Shown: in pieces, positions 33,263 through 44,686 of the stretch | Layout of the letters: every line of letters begins with the position of its first letter | Numbering within the stretch: the first letter of the stretch is position 1 | Notes under the pieces: model-generated | What the model saw: only the letters and a program-made list of their open reading frames with translations | Told to the model about the DNA's origin: nothing | Database searches by the model: none | Program-made: the position numbers and the translations under genes | Origin: Paraburkholderia susongensis | Lineage (GTDB): Bacteria > Pseudomonadota > Gammaproteobacteria > Burkholderiales > Burkholderiaceae | Assembly: GCF_900177725.1 (NCBI RefSeq) | Contig: NZ_FXAT01000004.1 | Location: forward strand, 682,001 to 746,000 | Length of the DNA: 64,000 bases | Direction: 5' to 3'

Positions 33263-35596
33263 ATGGTTGAACTGGAAATAGACGGCAAGAAAGTCGAGGT
33301 GCCTGAAGGCAGCATGGTGATCCAGGCTGCACATAAGGTCGACACGTACATTCCTCACTTCTGCTATCACAAGAAGCTGTCGATTGCGGCCAATTGCCGG
33401 ATGTGCCTGGTCGATGTCGAGAAGATGCCGAAGGCCGTGCCCGCATGCGCGACGCCGGTGTCGGCTGGCATGATCGTGCGCACGAAATCGGAAAAGGCGG
33501 TGAAGGGCCAGCAAGCCGTGATGGAATTCCTGCTGATCAACCATCCGCTCGATTGCCCGATCTGCGACCAGGGCGGCGAATGCCAGTTGCAGGATCTGGC
33601 CGTCGGTTACGGCAAGTCGTCGTCGCGCTACAGCGAAGAAAAGCGCGTGGTGTTCCACAAGAACGTTGGCCCGCTGATCTCGATGGAAGAAATGTCGCGT
33701 TGCATTCACTGCACGCGTTGCGTCCGTTTCGGCCAGGAAATCGCCGGCGTGATGGAGCTCGGCATGCTGGGCCGCGGTGAGCATTCGGAAATCACCTCGT
33801 TCGTCGGCAAGACGGTCGACTCGGAACTGTCGGGCAACATGATCGACCTGTGCCCGGTCGGCGCGCTCACGAGCAAGCCGTTCCGCTACAGCGCCCGTAC
33901 GTGGGAACTGTCGCGCCGCAAGTCGGTGAGCCCGCACGATTCCGTCGGCGCGAACCTCGTCGTGCAGGTGAAGAACAATCGCGTGATGCGTGTTCTGCCG
34001 TTCGAAAACGAATCCATCAACGAATGCTGGATTTCGGACAAGGACCGCTTCTCGTATGAAGGCCTCAACAGCCCCGAGCGTCTGACCAGGCCGATGCTCA
34101 AGCAGGGCGGCCAGTGGGTCGAAACCGACTGGCAGACCGCGCTCGACTACGTGGTCAAGGGTCTGAAGGGTATCAAGGGCGATCACGGCGCGAGCGCACT
34201 CGCCGCGCTCTCCAGCGCACACAGCACGGTCGAAGAACTGTTCCTGCTCAAGCAGATCGCGCAAGCGGTCGGCACGCCGAACGTGGACTTCCGTCTGCGT
34301 CAGTCCGATTTTTCGGCGCCTGTCACCGGCGCGCCGTGGCTCGGCACCGCTATCGCCGATCTGTCGAACGTCGATGCGGCGCTCGTGATCGGCTCGGATC
34401 TGCGTCGCGATCATCCGCTGTTCGCCGCGCGTCTGCGCCAGGCGGCCAAGGGCGGCGCGCAGCTCACGCTCGTGCAGGCCACGAACGACGATGCTTTGAT
34501 CCCGCAGGCACGGCGTGTGGTCGCGGCGCCGTCGGCATGGCTCGACACGCTCGCGGGTATCGCCGGCGCGGTTGCGCAAGCGAAGGGCGTGGCACTGCCG
34601 GAAGCATTCGCGGGCACGCAGCCTACGGATGCGAACGGGCAGGTCGCAAGCTCGCTCGCCACGGGCGAACGCCGTCTCGTGCTGCTCGGCAACGAAGCGG
34701 TCCGCCATCCGGATTTCGCGGCGCTCCACGCCGCGGCGCAGTGGATCGCCGAGGCAACCGGCGCAACGCTCGGCTTCCTCACGGAAGCGGCCAACACGGT
34801 CGGCGCGCACCTCGTGAACGCGCTGCCGGGCGAAGGCGGTCTGAACGCACGCGAAGTGTTCGAACAGCCGCGCAAGGGTTATCTGCTGCTGAATCTCGAA
34901 CCGGAATTCGACACGGCCAATCCGGCGCAAGCTCTGGCCGCGCTCAAGCAGGCCGAGATGGTCGTCGTGCTGTCGCCGTTCCAGACGGGCGCCGACTACG
35001 CCGACGTGCTGCTGCCCATCGCACCGTTCACGGAAACGGGCGGCACCTTCGTCAACGCGGAAGGCACGGTGCAGACGTTCAATGGCGTCGTGCGTCCGCT
35101 CGGCGACACGCGTCCGGCATGGAAGGTGTTGCGCGTGCTGGGCAGCCTGCTCGGCGTGCCGGGCTTCGAATACGAAACGGTTGAAGAAGTGCGCACGGCC
35201 GCGCTCGGCGACGGCGAACTGGGCTCGCGCCTGTCGAACCGCACGGGCGTCGCGGTGACGCGCGGCAAGGCTGCAAAGGCGGCGGAAGGCAAGTTCGAGC
35301 GTCTCGCGAACGTGCCGATCTATCATGCCGACGCACTCGTGCGTCGCGCGGAGTCGCTGCATCTGACCGCGGCCGCACGTGTCGCGAACTCGGCCTGCCT
35401 GCCGGCTGCGCTGTTCGACAAACTGGGTTTGAAGGAAGGCGACGCGGTGCGCGTGCGCCAGGGCGAGCAAGCGGTGCAGTTGCCGGCCGTGCGCGATGCA
35501 AATCTTGCGGAGACGGTCGTCCGCGTGTCGGCGGCTACGCCTGCCGGTGCGGCGCTGGGCAGCCTGTTCGGTGAACTGCTGGTGGAGAAGGCGTAA
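33263..35596 (+). CDS. nuoG: NADH-quinone oxidoreductase subunit G
   Basis: A 777-residue protein of the peripheral arm. The N-terminal ferredoxin-like domain holds N1b (CYHKKL...CRMCL...CATPV), then the N5 region (HPLDCPICDQGGECQLQD) and N4 (CIHCTRCVRFGQEIAG plus MIDLCPVGALTSKPF). The rest is a molybdopterin-oxidoreductase-like domain without bound cofactor in this family. The short ATG at 33263 gives MVELEIDGKKVEVPEGS, the usual N-terminus. Its stop is directly followed by the nuoH ATG. Confidence 0.96.
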   Translation: MVELEIDGKKVEVPEGSMVIQAAHKVDTYIPHFCYHKKLSIAANCRMCLVDVEKMPKAVPACATPVSAGMIVRTKSEKAVKGQQAVMEFLLINHPLDCPICDQGGECQLQDLAVGYGKSSSRYSEEKRVVFHKNVGPLISMEEMSRCIHCTRCVRFGQEIAGVMELGMLGRGEHSEITSFVGKTVDSELSGNMIDLCPVGALTSKPFRYSARTWELSRRKSVSPHDSVGANLVVQVKNNRVMRVLPFENESINECWISDKDRFSYEGLNSPERLTRPMLKQGGQWVETDWQTALDYVVKGLKGIKGDHGASALAALSSAHSTVEELFLLKQIAQAVGTPNVDFRLRQSDFSAPVTGAPWLGTAIADLSNVDAALVIGSDLRRDHPLFAARLRQAAKGGAQLTLVQATNDDALIPQARRVVAAPSAWLDTLAGIAGAVAQAKGVALPEAFAGTQPTDANGQVASSLATGERRLVLLGNEAVRHPDFAALHAAAQWIAEATGATLGFLTEAANTVGAHLVNALPGEGGLNAREVFEQPRKGYLLLNLEPEFDTANPAQALAALKQAEMVVVLSPFQTGADYADVLLPIAPFTETGGTFVNAEGTVQTFNGVVRPLGDTRPAWKVLRVLGSLLGVPGFEYETVEEVRTAALGDGELGSRLSNRTGVAVTRGKAAKAAEGKFERLANVPIYHADALVRRAESLHLTAAARVANSACLPAALFDKLGLKEGDAVRVRQGEQAVQLPAVRDANLAETVVRVSAATPAGAALGSLFGELLVEKA

Positions 35597-36661
35597 ATGA
35601 GCTTGTTCGATACGATCAACTCGGGCGGGTCCGAGCTTCTCGGTGTCGCATGGCCCACGGTGTGGGCGCTGGTGCGCATCCTGGTGGTGGCCGTCGTGAT
35701 CCTGCTGTGCGTGGCTTACCTGATTCTGTGGGAGCGTAAGCTGATCGGCTGGATGCACGTGCGTCTCGGTCCGAACCGCGTCGGTCCCGGCGGTATGTTG
35801 CAGCCGATCGCCGACGTGCTGAAGCTGCTGTTGAAGGAAGTGATTCAGCCCGCCCAGGCGAGCCGCTGGATCTACCTCGTCGCGCCGATCATGGTGGTGG
35901 TGCCGGCCTTCGCGGTCTGGGCGGTGATTCCGTTCCAGGCGGGCGCGGTGCTCGGCGACATCAACGCGGGCCTGCTGTATGCGATGGCGATTTCGTCGAT
36001 CGGCGTGTACGGCGTGATTCTGGCCGGCTGGGCGTCGAACTCGAAGTACGCGTTCCTCGGTGCGATGCGCGCCGCGGCTCAGATGGTTTCGTACGAAATC
36101 TCGATGGGCTTCGCGCTCGTGGTCGTGCTCATGACGGCCGGCACGCTGAATCTGTCGGGCATCGTCGGCTCGCAGGAGCAGGGCTTCTTCGCCTCGCACG
36201 GCCTGAACTTCCTGTCGTGGAACTGGCTGCCGCTTCTGCCGATGTTCGCCGTCTACTTCATCTCGGGCATCGCCGAAACGAACCGTCACCCGTTCGACGT
36301 GGTGGAAGGCGAATCGGAAATCGTCGCGGGTCACATGATCGATTACTCGGGTATGGCGTTCGCGCTGTTCTTCCTTGCCGAGTACATCAACATGATCGTG
36401 ATCTCGGCACTGGCATCGACCCTGTTCCTCGGCGGCTGGAGCGCACCGTTCGGCTTCCTGTCGTTCATCCCGGGCATCGTCTGGCTCGTCGCCAAGGTCT
36501 TCTTCCTGTTGTCGGTATTCATCTGGGCGCGTGCCACGTTCCCGCGCTACCGCTATGACCAGATCATGCGTCTCGGCTGGAAGGTGTTCATTCCGGTCTG
36601 CGTGGTGTGGCTGGTGGTGGTCGGCTTCTGGATCATGTCGCCGTTGAATATCTGGAAATAA
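35597..36661 (+). CDS. nuoH: NADH-quinone oxidoreductase subunit H
   Basis: A 354-residue membrane subunit with about eight helices, homologue of ND1, at the junction of the two arms. The quinone-channel loop VRLGPNRVGPGGMLQPIAD and the charged loop GIAETNRHPFDVVEGESEIV are fully conserved. It begins with no gap after the nuoG stop (TAA-ATG). The 15-base gap to nuoI, GGCGGACGAACCT, contains no strong hairpin. Confidence 0.97.
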   Translation: MSLFDTINSGGSELLGVAWPTVWALVRILVVAVVILLCVAYLILWERKLIGWMHVRLGPNRVGPGGMLQPIADVLKLLLKEVIQPAQASRWIYLVAPIMVVVPAFAVWAVIPFQAGAVLGDINAGLLYAMAISSIGVYGVILAGWASNSKYAFLGAMRAAAQMVSYEISMGFALVVVLMTAGTLNLSGIVGSQEQGFFASHGLNFLSWNWLPLLPMFAVYFISGIAETNRHPFDVVEGESEIVAGHMIDYSGMAFALFFLAEYINMIVISALASTLFLGGWSAPFGFLSFIPGIVWLVAKVFFLLSVFIWARATFPRYRYDQIMRLGWKVFIPVCVVWLVVVGFWIMSPLNIWK

Positions 36662-36676
36662 AGGGCGGACGAACCT

Positions 36677-37165
36677 ATGACCGCAATTCAAAACTTCTTC
36701 AAGACTTTCTTCCTCACGGAACTGCTCAAAGGTCTCGCGCTGACTGGACGCTACACGTTCCAGCGCAAGGTCACGGTGCAGTTTCCGGAAGAAAAAACCC
36801 CGATTTCGCCGCGTTTTCGCGGTTTGCATGCGCTGCGACGTTATGAGAACGGCGAAGAGCGCTGCATCGCGTGCAAGCTGTGCGAAGCAGTGTGCCCGGC
36901 GCTTGCCATCACGATCGAATCGGAAACGCGCGCGGACAACACGCGCCGCACGACGCGCTACGACATCGACCTGACCAAGTGCATCTTCTGCGGTTTCTGT
37001 GAAGAAAGCTGCCCGGTCGACTCGATCGTCGAGACGCACATTCTCGAGTATCACGGCGAGAAGCGCGGCGACCTGTACTTCACGAAGGACATGCTGCTGG
37101 CCGTCGGCGATCGCTACGAAGCAGAGATCGCCGCCAACAAAACAGCCGATGCTCCGTATCGTTGA
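36677..37165 (+). CDS. nuoI: NADH-quinone oxidoreductase subunit I
   Basis: A 162-residue peripheral subunit with two [4Fe-4S] clusters, N6a and N6b. The ligand motifs CIACKLCEAVCP and CIFCGFCEESCP are complete, each with the Cys-x2-Cys-x2-Cys-x3-Cys-Pro pattern. The N-terminal amphipathic segment TFFLTELLKGLALTGRYTF docks it onto the membrane arm. The length is typical of the betaproteobacterial form. A 182-base gap follows before nuoJ. Confidence 0.97.
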   Translation: MTAIQNFFKTFFLTELLKGLALTGRYTFQRKVTVQFPEEKTPISPRFRGLHALRRYENGEERCIACKLCEAVCPALAITIESETRADNTRRTTRYDIDLTKCIFCGFCEESCPVDSIVETHILEYHGEKRGDLYFTKDMLLAVGDRYEAEIAANKTADAPYR

Positions 37166-37233
37166 AGCGCTTTTCCGTTGATGCAGTAATAGCGGCAGTA
37201 AAAGCAGTAACACGGCCTGCTGTCGGGCCGACC

Positions 37234-37255
37234 GCCGCGGTCTGAACACCGCGGC
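37234..37255. repeat. Perfect 8-bp hairpin in the nuoI-nuoJ gap
   Basis: GCCGCGGT and ACCGCGGC with loop CTGAAC. No T-run. The same gap has three copies of GCAGTAA at 37183, 37195 and 37204. Reads as a possible RNA-processing or stability structure. Confidence 0.6.
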
Positions 37256-37347
37256 ACGGCGCACCTGTGCGACTGTTCTGGTGGTTTTGCCAGATGCACG
37301 TGCCAAAGAACAATGCCTGACGATGGCCTAACGATGAACCGGTAATC

Positions 37348-38034
37348 ATGGAATTCACGACCGTACTGTTCTACATCTTCGCGCTGCTCCTGGTTGTTTC
37401 AGGGCTGAAGGTGATCACTTCGCGCAACCCGGTGGCGTGCGCACTGTTTCTGGTGCTGGCGTTCTTCAATGCAGCCGCGATCTGGATGCTGCTCGAGGCC
37501 GAGTTCCTCGCGATCCTGCTGGTGCTGGTGTACGTCGGGGCGGTGATGGTGCTGTTCCTGTTCGTCGTGATGATGCTGGACATCAATCTCGACGTGCTGC
37601 GCAAGGATTTCAAACGTTTCGTGCCGATGGCGACGGTAGTGGGCGCGATCATCGTGATCGAAACCGCGCTGATTCTGTGGCACGGCTACGGCGCGACCAC
37701 CACGGCGCTGCGCGACACGGCCGCGGCCGCCGCCGGTATGGGCGACTGGTCGAACACACGCCTGATCGGCAAGGTCATTTACACCGACTACATCTTCGCC
37801 TTCGAAGTCGCTGGCCTCGTGCTGCTGGTGGCGATCATCGCGGCGGTCGCGCTGACCACGAGTCACAAGAAGGACAGCAAGCGCCAGAACGTCAGCGCTC
37901 AGGTCAAGGTGCGTGCCCAGGATCGCGTGCGTGTCGTGAAGATGCCGTCGGAGAAAACCGCGGCAACCATCGCAGCGGAAGAAGCCGCGGCAGCAGCAGC
38001 GGCAGCCGACTCGGCACCTGCCAAGAACAGCTGA
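37348..38034 (+). CDS. nuoJ: NADH-quinone oxidoreductase subunit J
   Basis: A 228-residue membrane subunit, homologue of ND6, with five helices in the first 170 residues (for example [20 protein letters not shown], the conserved pi-bulge helix). The C-terminal 55 residues are charged then Ala-rich ([20 protein letters not shown]) and extend beyond the E. coli protein, as in other Burkholderia homologues I remember. The ATG at 37348 begins [15 protein letters not shown]. It follows the 182-base gap after nuoI and precedes nuoK by 20 bases. Confidence 0.95.
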
Positions 38035-38054
38035 GCGGACAGGAGATAAAGATC

Positions 38055-38360
38055 ATGTTGACCCTAGCCCATTACCTTGTCCTCGGTGCGATCCTGTTTG
38101 CGATCAGCATCGTTGGCATTTTCCTGAACCGCCGTAACGTCATCATCATCCTGATGGCGATCGAGCTGATGCTGCTTGCGGTGAACACCAATTTCGTCGC
38201 GTTCTCGCATTACCTGGGCGACGTGCACGGCCAGATCTTCGTTTTCTTCGTGCTGACGGTGGCGGCAGCGGAGGCGGCGATCGGCCTCGCAATTCTGGTG
38301 ACCCTGTTCCGTAGTCTCGACACGATCAATGTCGAGGATCTCGATCAGCTCAAAGGTTAA
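38055..38360 (+). CDS. nuoK: NADH-quinone oxidoreductase subunit K
   Basis: A 101-residue membrane subunit with three helices, homologue of ND4L. Proton-path glutamates are in the blocks [17 protein letters not shown] and [14 protein letters not shown]. The length is exact for the family. AGGAG lies ten bases before the ATG. It links NuoH/J to the antiporter-like subunits. The gap to nuoL is 17 bases. Confidence 0.97.
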
Positions 38361-38377
38361 TTTCAGGAAAAGCGGTT

Positions 38378-40450
<2,073 letters not shown>

Positions 40451-40464
40451 GGCGAGGGACACTA

Positions 40465-41955
40465 ATGCACGCTTATCCGATTCTCAGCATCGCGATCTGG
40501 TTGCCGATCCTTTTCGGGCTTCTGGTCCTCGCGATCGGCAACGACCAGAATCCAGCGCCGGCGCGCTGGACCGCGCTGATCGGCTCCGTCCTCAGCTTCA
40601 TCGTGACGCTTCCGCTGATCACCGGTTTCGATTCGAGCACGGCAGATCTGCAGTTCGTCGAACAGGCGAACTGGATCGAGCGCTTCCACATCTCGTACCA
40701 CCTCGGCGTGGACGGTATTTCGATGTGGTTCGTCGTGCTGACCGCGTTGATCACGGTGATCGTCGTGATCGCCGGGTGGGAAGTGATCACGAAGAACGTT
40801 GGGCAGTACCTCGCGGCGTTCCTGATCCTCTCGGGCATCATGGTCGGCGTGTTCAGCGCGGCCGACGGCATGCTGTTCTATGTGTTCTTCGAAGCGACGC
40901 TGATCCCGATGTACATCATCATCGGCGTGTGGGGCGGGGCGAACCGCGTGTATGCGGCGTTCAAGTTCTTCCTGTACACGCTGATGGGCTCGCTGCTGAT
41001 GCTGGTCGCGCTGATCTATCTGTACAACGAAACCGGCACGTTCGACCTCGCCACGTGGCAGCACGCGCAGATCGCGATGACGCCACAGGTGTTGTTGTTT
41101 ATAGCGTTCTTCCTCGCCTTTGCGGTCAAGGTGCCGATGTGGCCGGTGCACACATGGTTGCCGGACGCGCACGTGGAAGCGCCGACAGGCGGCTCGGTCG
41201 TGCTGGCCGCGATCATGCTGAAGCTCGGCGCGTACGGTTTCCTGCGCTTCTCGCTGCCGATCACGCCTGACGCGAGCCATTTCCTCGCACCGGTCGTCAT
41301 CACGCTGTCGCTGATCGCGGTGATCTACATCGGGCTGGTCGCGATGGTGCAGGCCGACATGAAGAAGCTGGTCGCGTATTCGTCGATCGCGCACATGGGC
41401 TTCGTCACGCTCGGCTTCTTCATCTTCAATCAGCTCGGCGCGGAAGGCGCGATCGTGCAGATGATCTCGCACGGCTTCGTGTCGGGCGCAATGTTCCTGT
41501 GCATCGGCGTGCTGTACGACCGCATGCACTCGCGTCAGATCGCCGATTACGGTGGCGTCGTCAACGTGATGCCGAAGTTCGCGGCTTTCGTCATGCTGTT
41601 CGCGATGGCGAACTGCGGCTTGCCGGGCACTTCCGGTTTCGTCGGCGAATTCATGGTGATTCTGGCCTCCGTCCAGTACAACTTCTGGATCGCGAGTGGC
41701 GCGGCGGTCACGCTGATTCTCGGCGCGGCCTACACGCTGTGGATGTACAAGCGCGTGTACTTCGGCGCGGTCGCGAACGACCACGTGAAGAACCTCGTCG
41801 ACATCAGCCGCCGCGAATTTTTCATGCTGGCAGTGCTCGCCGCACTGACGCTGTTCATGGGCCTGTATCCGAAGCCCTTTACCGATGTGATGCACGTATC
41901 CGTGGAAAACCTCCTCTCCCACGTTGCTCAATCGAAGCTGCCGTTGCCTCAGTAA
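40465..41955 (+). CDS. nuoM: NADH-quinone oxidoreductase subunit M
   Basis: A 496-residue antiporter-like membrane subunit, homologue of ND4. Conserved charged residues are visible in VFFEATLIPMYIIIGVWGG, the Lys in FAVKVPMWPVHTWLPDAHVE and the central GSVVLAAIMLKLGAYGFLRF. It forms one of the proton channels of the membrane arm. The ATG at 40465 starts MHAYPILSIAIWLPI, fifteen bases after nuoL. The gap to nuoN is 24 bases with GGAGGAAT. Confidence 0.97.
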   Translation: MHAYPILSIAIWLPILFGLLVLAIGNDQNPAPARWTALIGSVLSFIVTLPLITGFDSSTADLQFVEQANWIERFHISYHLGVDGISMWFVVLTALITVIVVIAGWEVITKNVGQYLAAFLILSGIMVGVFSAADGMLFYVFFEATLIPMYIIIGVWGGANRVYAAFKFFLYTLMGSLLMLVALIYLYNETGTFDLATWQHAQIAMTPQVLLFIAFFLAFAVKVPMWPVHTWLPDAHVEAPTGGSVVLAAIMLKLGAYGFLRFSLPITPDASHFLAPVVITLSLIAVIYIGLVAMVQADMKKLVAYSSIAHMGFVTLGFFIFNQLGAEGAIVQMISHGFVSGAMFLCIGVLYDRMHSRQIADYGGVVNVMPKFAAFVMLFAMANCGLPGTSGFVGEFMVILASVQYNFWIASGAAVTLILGAAYTLWMYKRVYFGAVANDHVKNLVDISRREFFMLAVLAALTLFMGLYPKPFTDVMHVSVENLLSHVAQSKLPLPQ

Positions 41956-41979
41956 CGACGAGCGGAGGAATTTAAGACC

Positions 41980-43452
41980 ATGCAAAACGCCCCTATGACT
42001 GCTCTGTTGCCCGACGCACTGGTGATGATCGCCGTTGTCGTCGCGTGGCTCAACGACACGTTCGTCGGCCAGGACGGTCGCCGCACCACGTATTTCATCG
42101 CGTTCTTCTCGACGCTGGTCGCCGGGATCTGGTTCGCGATGAACGCGTTCGACCCGCAGGTGCATTACTTCTTCGGCCACATGTACGTGGTCGATCCGTT
42201 CGCCAACGTGATGAAGGCGGTGGTGTCGCTCGGCTATGCGGTGTCGGTCGTCTATTCGCGCCGCTATCTCGAGGACCGCGGTCTGTTCCGCGGCGACTTC
42301 TTCCTGCTCGGCATGTTCTCGCTGCTCGGTCAGCTCGTGATGATCTCGGGCAACAACTTCCTGACGTTGTACCTCGGTCTGGAACTGATGTCGCTGTCGC
42401 TTTACGCGGTGATCGCGCTGCGCCGCGAAGTGCCGTCGTCGAACGAAGCGGCGATGAAGTACTACGTGCTGGGTGCGCTGGCGTCCGGCTTCCTGCTGTA
42501 CGGTATCTCGATGCTGTACGGCGCGACCGGCTCGCTCGACCTGAACGAAGTGTTCAAGGCGATCAGCACGAGCCATTACGATCCGGGCGTGCTGCTGTTC
42601 GGCGTGATCTTCATCGTGGCCGGCGTGGCGTTCAAGATGGGTGCGGTGCCGTTCCATATGTGGGTGCCCGACGTGTACCAGGGCGCACCGACGGCGATGA
42701 CACTCGTGGTCGGCGGCGGCCCGAAGGTCGCGGCATTCGCGTGGGGTTTGCGCTTCCTCGTGATGGGCCTGCTGCCGCTCGCGGTTGAATGGCAGCAGAT
42801 GCTCGTGATTCTGGCGGCGCTGTCGCTGATCGTCGGCAACATCACCGGTATCGTGCAGCGCAACGTCAAGCGCATGCTCGCGTACTCGGCGATCTCGAAC
42901 ATGGGTTTCGTGCTGCTCGGCCTGCTCGCGGGCGTGGTCGATCAGAAGACCACGGGCGCCGCGAGCGCGTACGGCTCGGCGATGTTCTATAGCATCGTCT
43001 ACCTGATCACGACGCTCGGCACCTTCGGCGTCATCATGCTGCTCGCGCGCCGCGATTTCGAAGCCGATACGCTCGAAGACTTCAAGGGCCTCAATCAACG
43101 CAGCCCGGTGTTCGCGTTCGTGATGATGATCATGATGTTCTCGCTCGCGGGCATTCCGCCCGCGGTCGGCTTCTATGCGAAGCTCGCCGTGCTGCAGGCG
43201 ACGATGAACGCCGGTCTGACCTGGCTCACGGTGCTGGCTGTGATCACCTCGCTGTTCGGGGCGTTTTACTACCTGCGTATCGTCAAGCTGATGTACTTCG
43301 ACGAGCCGCAGGACAAATCGCCGATCCTGGCGGACACCAGCACGCGCGCGCTGCTCGCGCTCAACGGTGTGGCCGTGCTGGTGCTCGGTATCGTGCCCGA
43401 TCCGCTGCTGCGCGCCTGCCTGCAGGCCATGCAGCACACGCTGCTGCTCTGA
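41980..43452 (+). CDS. nuoN: NADH-quinone oxidoreductase subunit N
   Basis: A 490-residue antiporter-like subunit, homologue of ND2, the last of the 14 nuo genes. Conserved blocks are YLGLELMSLSLYAVIALRR, the Lys in VAFKMGAVPFHMWVPDVYQG, and KRMLAYSAISNMGFVLLGL. A GGAGGAATT Shine-Dalgarno precedes the ATG; a second in-frame ATG lies five codons later. Its TGA overlaps the DUF2818 ATG by one base (TGATG), so the next gene is in the same operon. Confidence 0.97.
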   Translation: MQNAPMTALLPDALVMIAVVVAWLNDTFVGQDGRRTTYFIAFFSTLVAGIWFAMNAFDPQVHYFFGHMYVVDPFANVMKAVVSLGYAVSVVYSRRYLEDRGLFRGDFFLLGMFSLLGQLVMISGNNFLTLYLGLELMSLSLYAVIALRREVPSSNEAAMKYYVLGALASGFLLYGISMLYGATGSLDLNEVFKAISTSHYDPGVLLFGVIFIVAGVAFKMGAVPFHMWVPDVYQGAPTAMTLVVGGGPKVAAFAWGLRFLVMGLLPLAVEWQQMLVILAALSLIVGNITGIVQRNVKRMLAYSAISNMGFVLLGLLAGVVDQKTTGAASAYGSAMFYSIVYLITTLGTFGVIMLLARRDFEADTLEDFKGLNQRSPVFAFVMMIMMFSLAGIPPAVGFYAKLAVLQATMNAGLTWLTVLAVITSLFGAFYYLRIVKLMYFDEPQDKSPILADTSTRALLALNGVAVLVLGIVPDPLLRACLQAMQHTLLL

Positions 43453-43748
43453 TGTCCGCTGCGGGTTGGTTTATCGTGCTGTTGGCGCTCGTTGGCGCCA
43501 ACCTGCCGTTCCTGAATCAGCGTCTCTTCGCCGCCGTGCCGTTGAAAGCGGCGAAGAAGAGCGCCTGGATCCGGATTGCCGAGCTGATCGTGCTGTATTT
43601 CGTGGTCGGCGCGCTGGGTTTTCTGCTCGAAGCACGCGCAGGAAACCGCTTCGAACAGGGCTGGCAGTTCTATGCGATCACGTTTGCCTTGTTCGTCGTG
43701 TTCGCTTTCCCCGGTTTTACCTTCCAATATCTCGTCAAACGCCGCTGA
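43452..43748 (+). CDS. DUF2818 family membrane protein
   Basis: A 98-residue protein with about three helices: GWFIVLLALVGANLPFLNQ, IRIAELIVLYFVVGALGFLLE and FALFVVFAFPGFTFQYLV. Cytoplasmic charge is in the KAAKKS loop and the terminal VKRR. DUF2818 is found in betaproteobacteria directly after nuoN. Its start overlaps the nuoN stop, so it is made with complex I. This suggests a complex I accessory or assembly role, but no function is established. Length and start are as in homologues I recall. Confidence 0.88.
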   Translation: MSAAGWFIVLLALVGANLPFLNQRLFAAVPLKAAKKSAWIRIAELIVLYFVVGALGFLLEARAGNRFEQGWQFYAITFALFVVFAFPGFTFQYLVKRR

Positions 43749-43791
43749 CGGTGTCTCGCCGTCGCGCGCCAGGCTGTCCTGAGGTCCGCAC

Positions 43792-44382
43792 ATGGCTGAA
43801 CTTCCCAACCACGACGCTGCGCTAACCGAGACGTGTATCGACAGCAAGACGGTTCATCAGGGACCGTTCATGACGGTCAAGTACGATACGATCCGGCTGC
43901 CGGACGGCAAGCAGGCAACCCGCGAATACGTTCAACATCCGGGCGCCGTCATGGTGATCCCGTTATTCGACGACGGCCGCGTGCTGCTTGAGAGCCAGTA
44001 TCGCTATCCGATGGGCAAGGTCATGGTCGAATATCCGGCCGGCAAGCTCGATCCGAACGAAGGCGCGCTGGCCTGCGCGGTGCGCGAGCTACGCGAGGAA
44101 ACCGGCTATACCGCGCGCGAGTATGTGTATCTGACGCGGATTCACCCGATCATTTCGTATTCGACCGAATTCATCGATATCTATCTCGCGCGCGGGTTGA
44201 CCGCGGGCGAGCGCAAGCTCGACGAAGGCGAATTCCTCGAACTCTTCACAGCGACCCTGGAGGACGTATCCGAATGGGTGCGCACCGGCAAGATTACCGA
44301 CGTGAAGACGATCATCGGCACATTCTGGCTCGAGAAGGTGCTCTCAGGGATGTGGCCGATGGCTGCTCCGGAGACGGCATAA
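43792..44382 (+). CDS. NUDIX hydrolase (ADP-ribose pyrophosphatase type)
   Basis: A 196-residue cytoplasmic hydrolase. The complete Nudix box spans GKLDPNEGALACAVRELREE plus TGYT, with the metal-binding RELREE. The early TRDYVQHPGAVMVIP-like block (REYVQHPGAVMVIPLFDDG) and the C-terminal DVKTIIGTFWLEKV fit ADP-ribose or nucleoside-diphosphate-sugar pyrophosphatases. GAGG lies eight bases before the ATG. It closes the block that follows nuoN; a hairpin at 44424 ends it. Substrate not certain. Confidence 0.88.
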   Translation: MAELPNHDAALTETCIDSKTVHQGPFMTVKYDTIRLPDGKQATREYVQHPGAVMVIPLFDDGRVLLESQYRYPMGKVMVEYPAGKLDPNEGALACAVRELREETGYTAREYVYLTRIHPIISYSTEFIDIYLARGLTAGERKLDEGEFLELFTATLEDVSEWVRTGKITDVKTIIGTFWLEKVLSGMWPMAAPETA

Positions 44383-44423
44383 GACCTCGGTCGCCGGATA
44401 TCCGATCTGAAATACTGCAAGAA

Positions 44424-44458
44424 GAAGCCCCTGTTGGTCGATGACCGGCAGGGGCTTC
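44424..44458. terminator. Hairpin after the NUDIX gene, possible terminator
   Basis: GAAGCCCCTG pairs with CAGGGGCTTC, with inner GGTC-gat-GACC. There is no T-run after it, so intrinsic termination is uncertain. Confidence 0.55.
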
Positions 44459-44627
44459 GTCATTGGAGCGCGTTTTTTCCGACACCCCATAGTGTGTCTT
44501 TTTCCTATGCCATCCGGCTATCTCGTCGCGTCGCCAGCGTACGGCTAGTATGACCCTTCCGGTCACGACGTTTGCCATCGATTTTATTTTGGATAACGAA
44601 TGATGAGCGATGAAAAGATCCGACTTT

Positions 44628-44667
44628 GGTCGCCGATTGGTTGTCACTTGACAACCAATCGGCGACC
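44628..44667. promoter_or_regulatory. Perfect 18-bp inverted repeat ahead of the small basic protein gene
   Basis: GGTCGCCGATTGGTTGTC and its exact reverse complement are separated by ACTT. It ends eight bases before the GGAGG Shine-Dalgarno of the next gene. It could be a dimeric operator for the downstream HTH protein or an RNA hairpin controlling translation. Confidence 0.8.
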
Positions 44668-44686
44668 GGCTAAATTGGAGGTGTCG

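Larger units (their letters stand above)
44383..44686. other. Junction between NUDIX gene and accessory gene pair
   Basis: These 304 bases hold the hairpin at 44424-44458, an AT-richer stretch around 44540-44600 that differs from the flanking GC-rich genes, and a perfect 18-bp inverted repeat at 44628-44667. No clear promoter stands out, although several AT-rich hexamers could serve. Confidence 0.5.

Noticed and set aside
33194..37306. A 1370-codon minus-strand frame opposite nuoG-nuoI
   Set aside because: Antisense of well-recognised nuo genes with His/Arg/Asp-rich composition typical of GC-rich shadow frames.
40462..43437. A 991-codon minus-strand frame opposite nuoM and nuoN
   Set aside because: Same reason: a shadow frame of clear membrane subunit genes.
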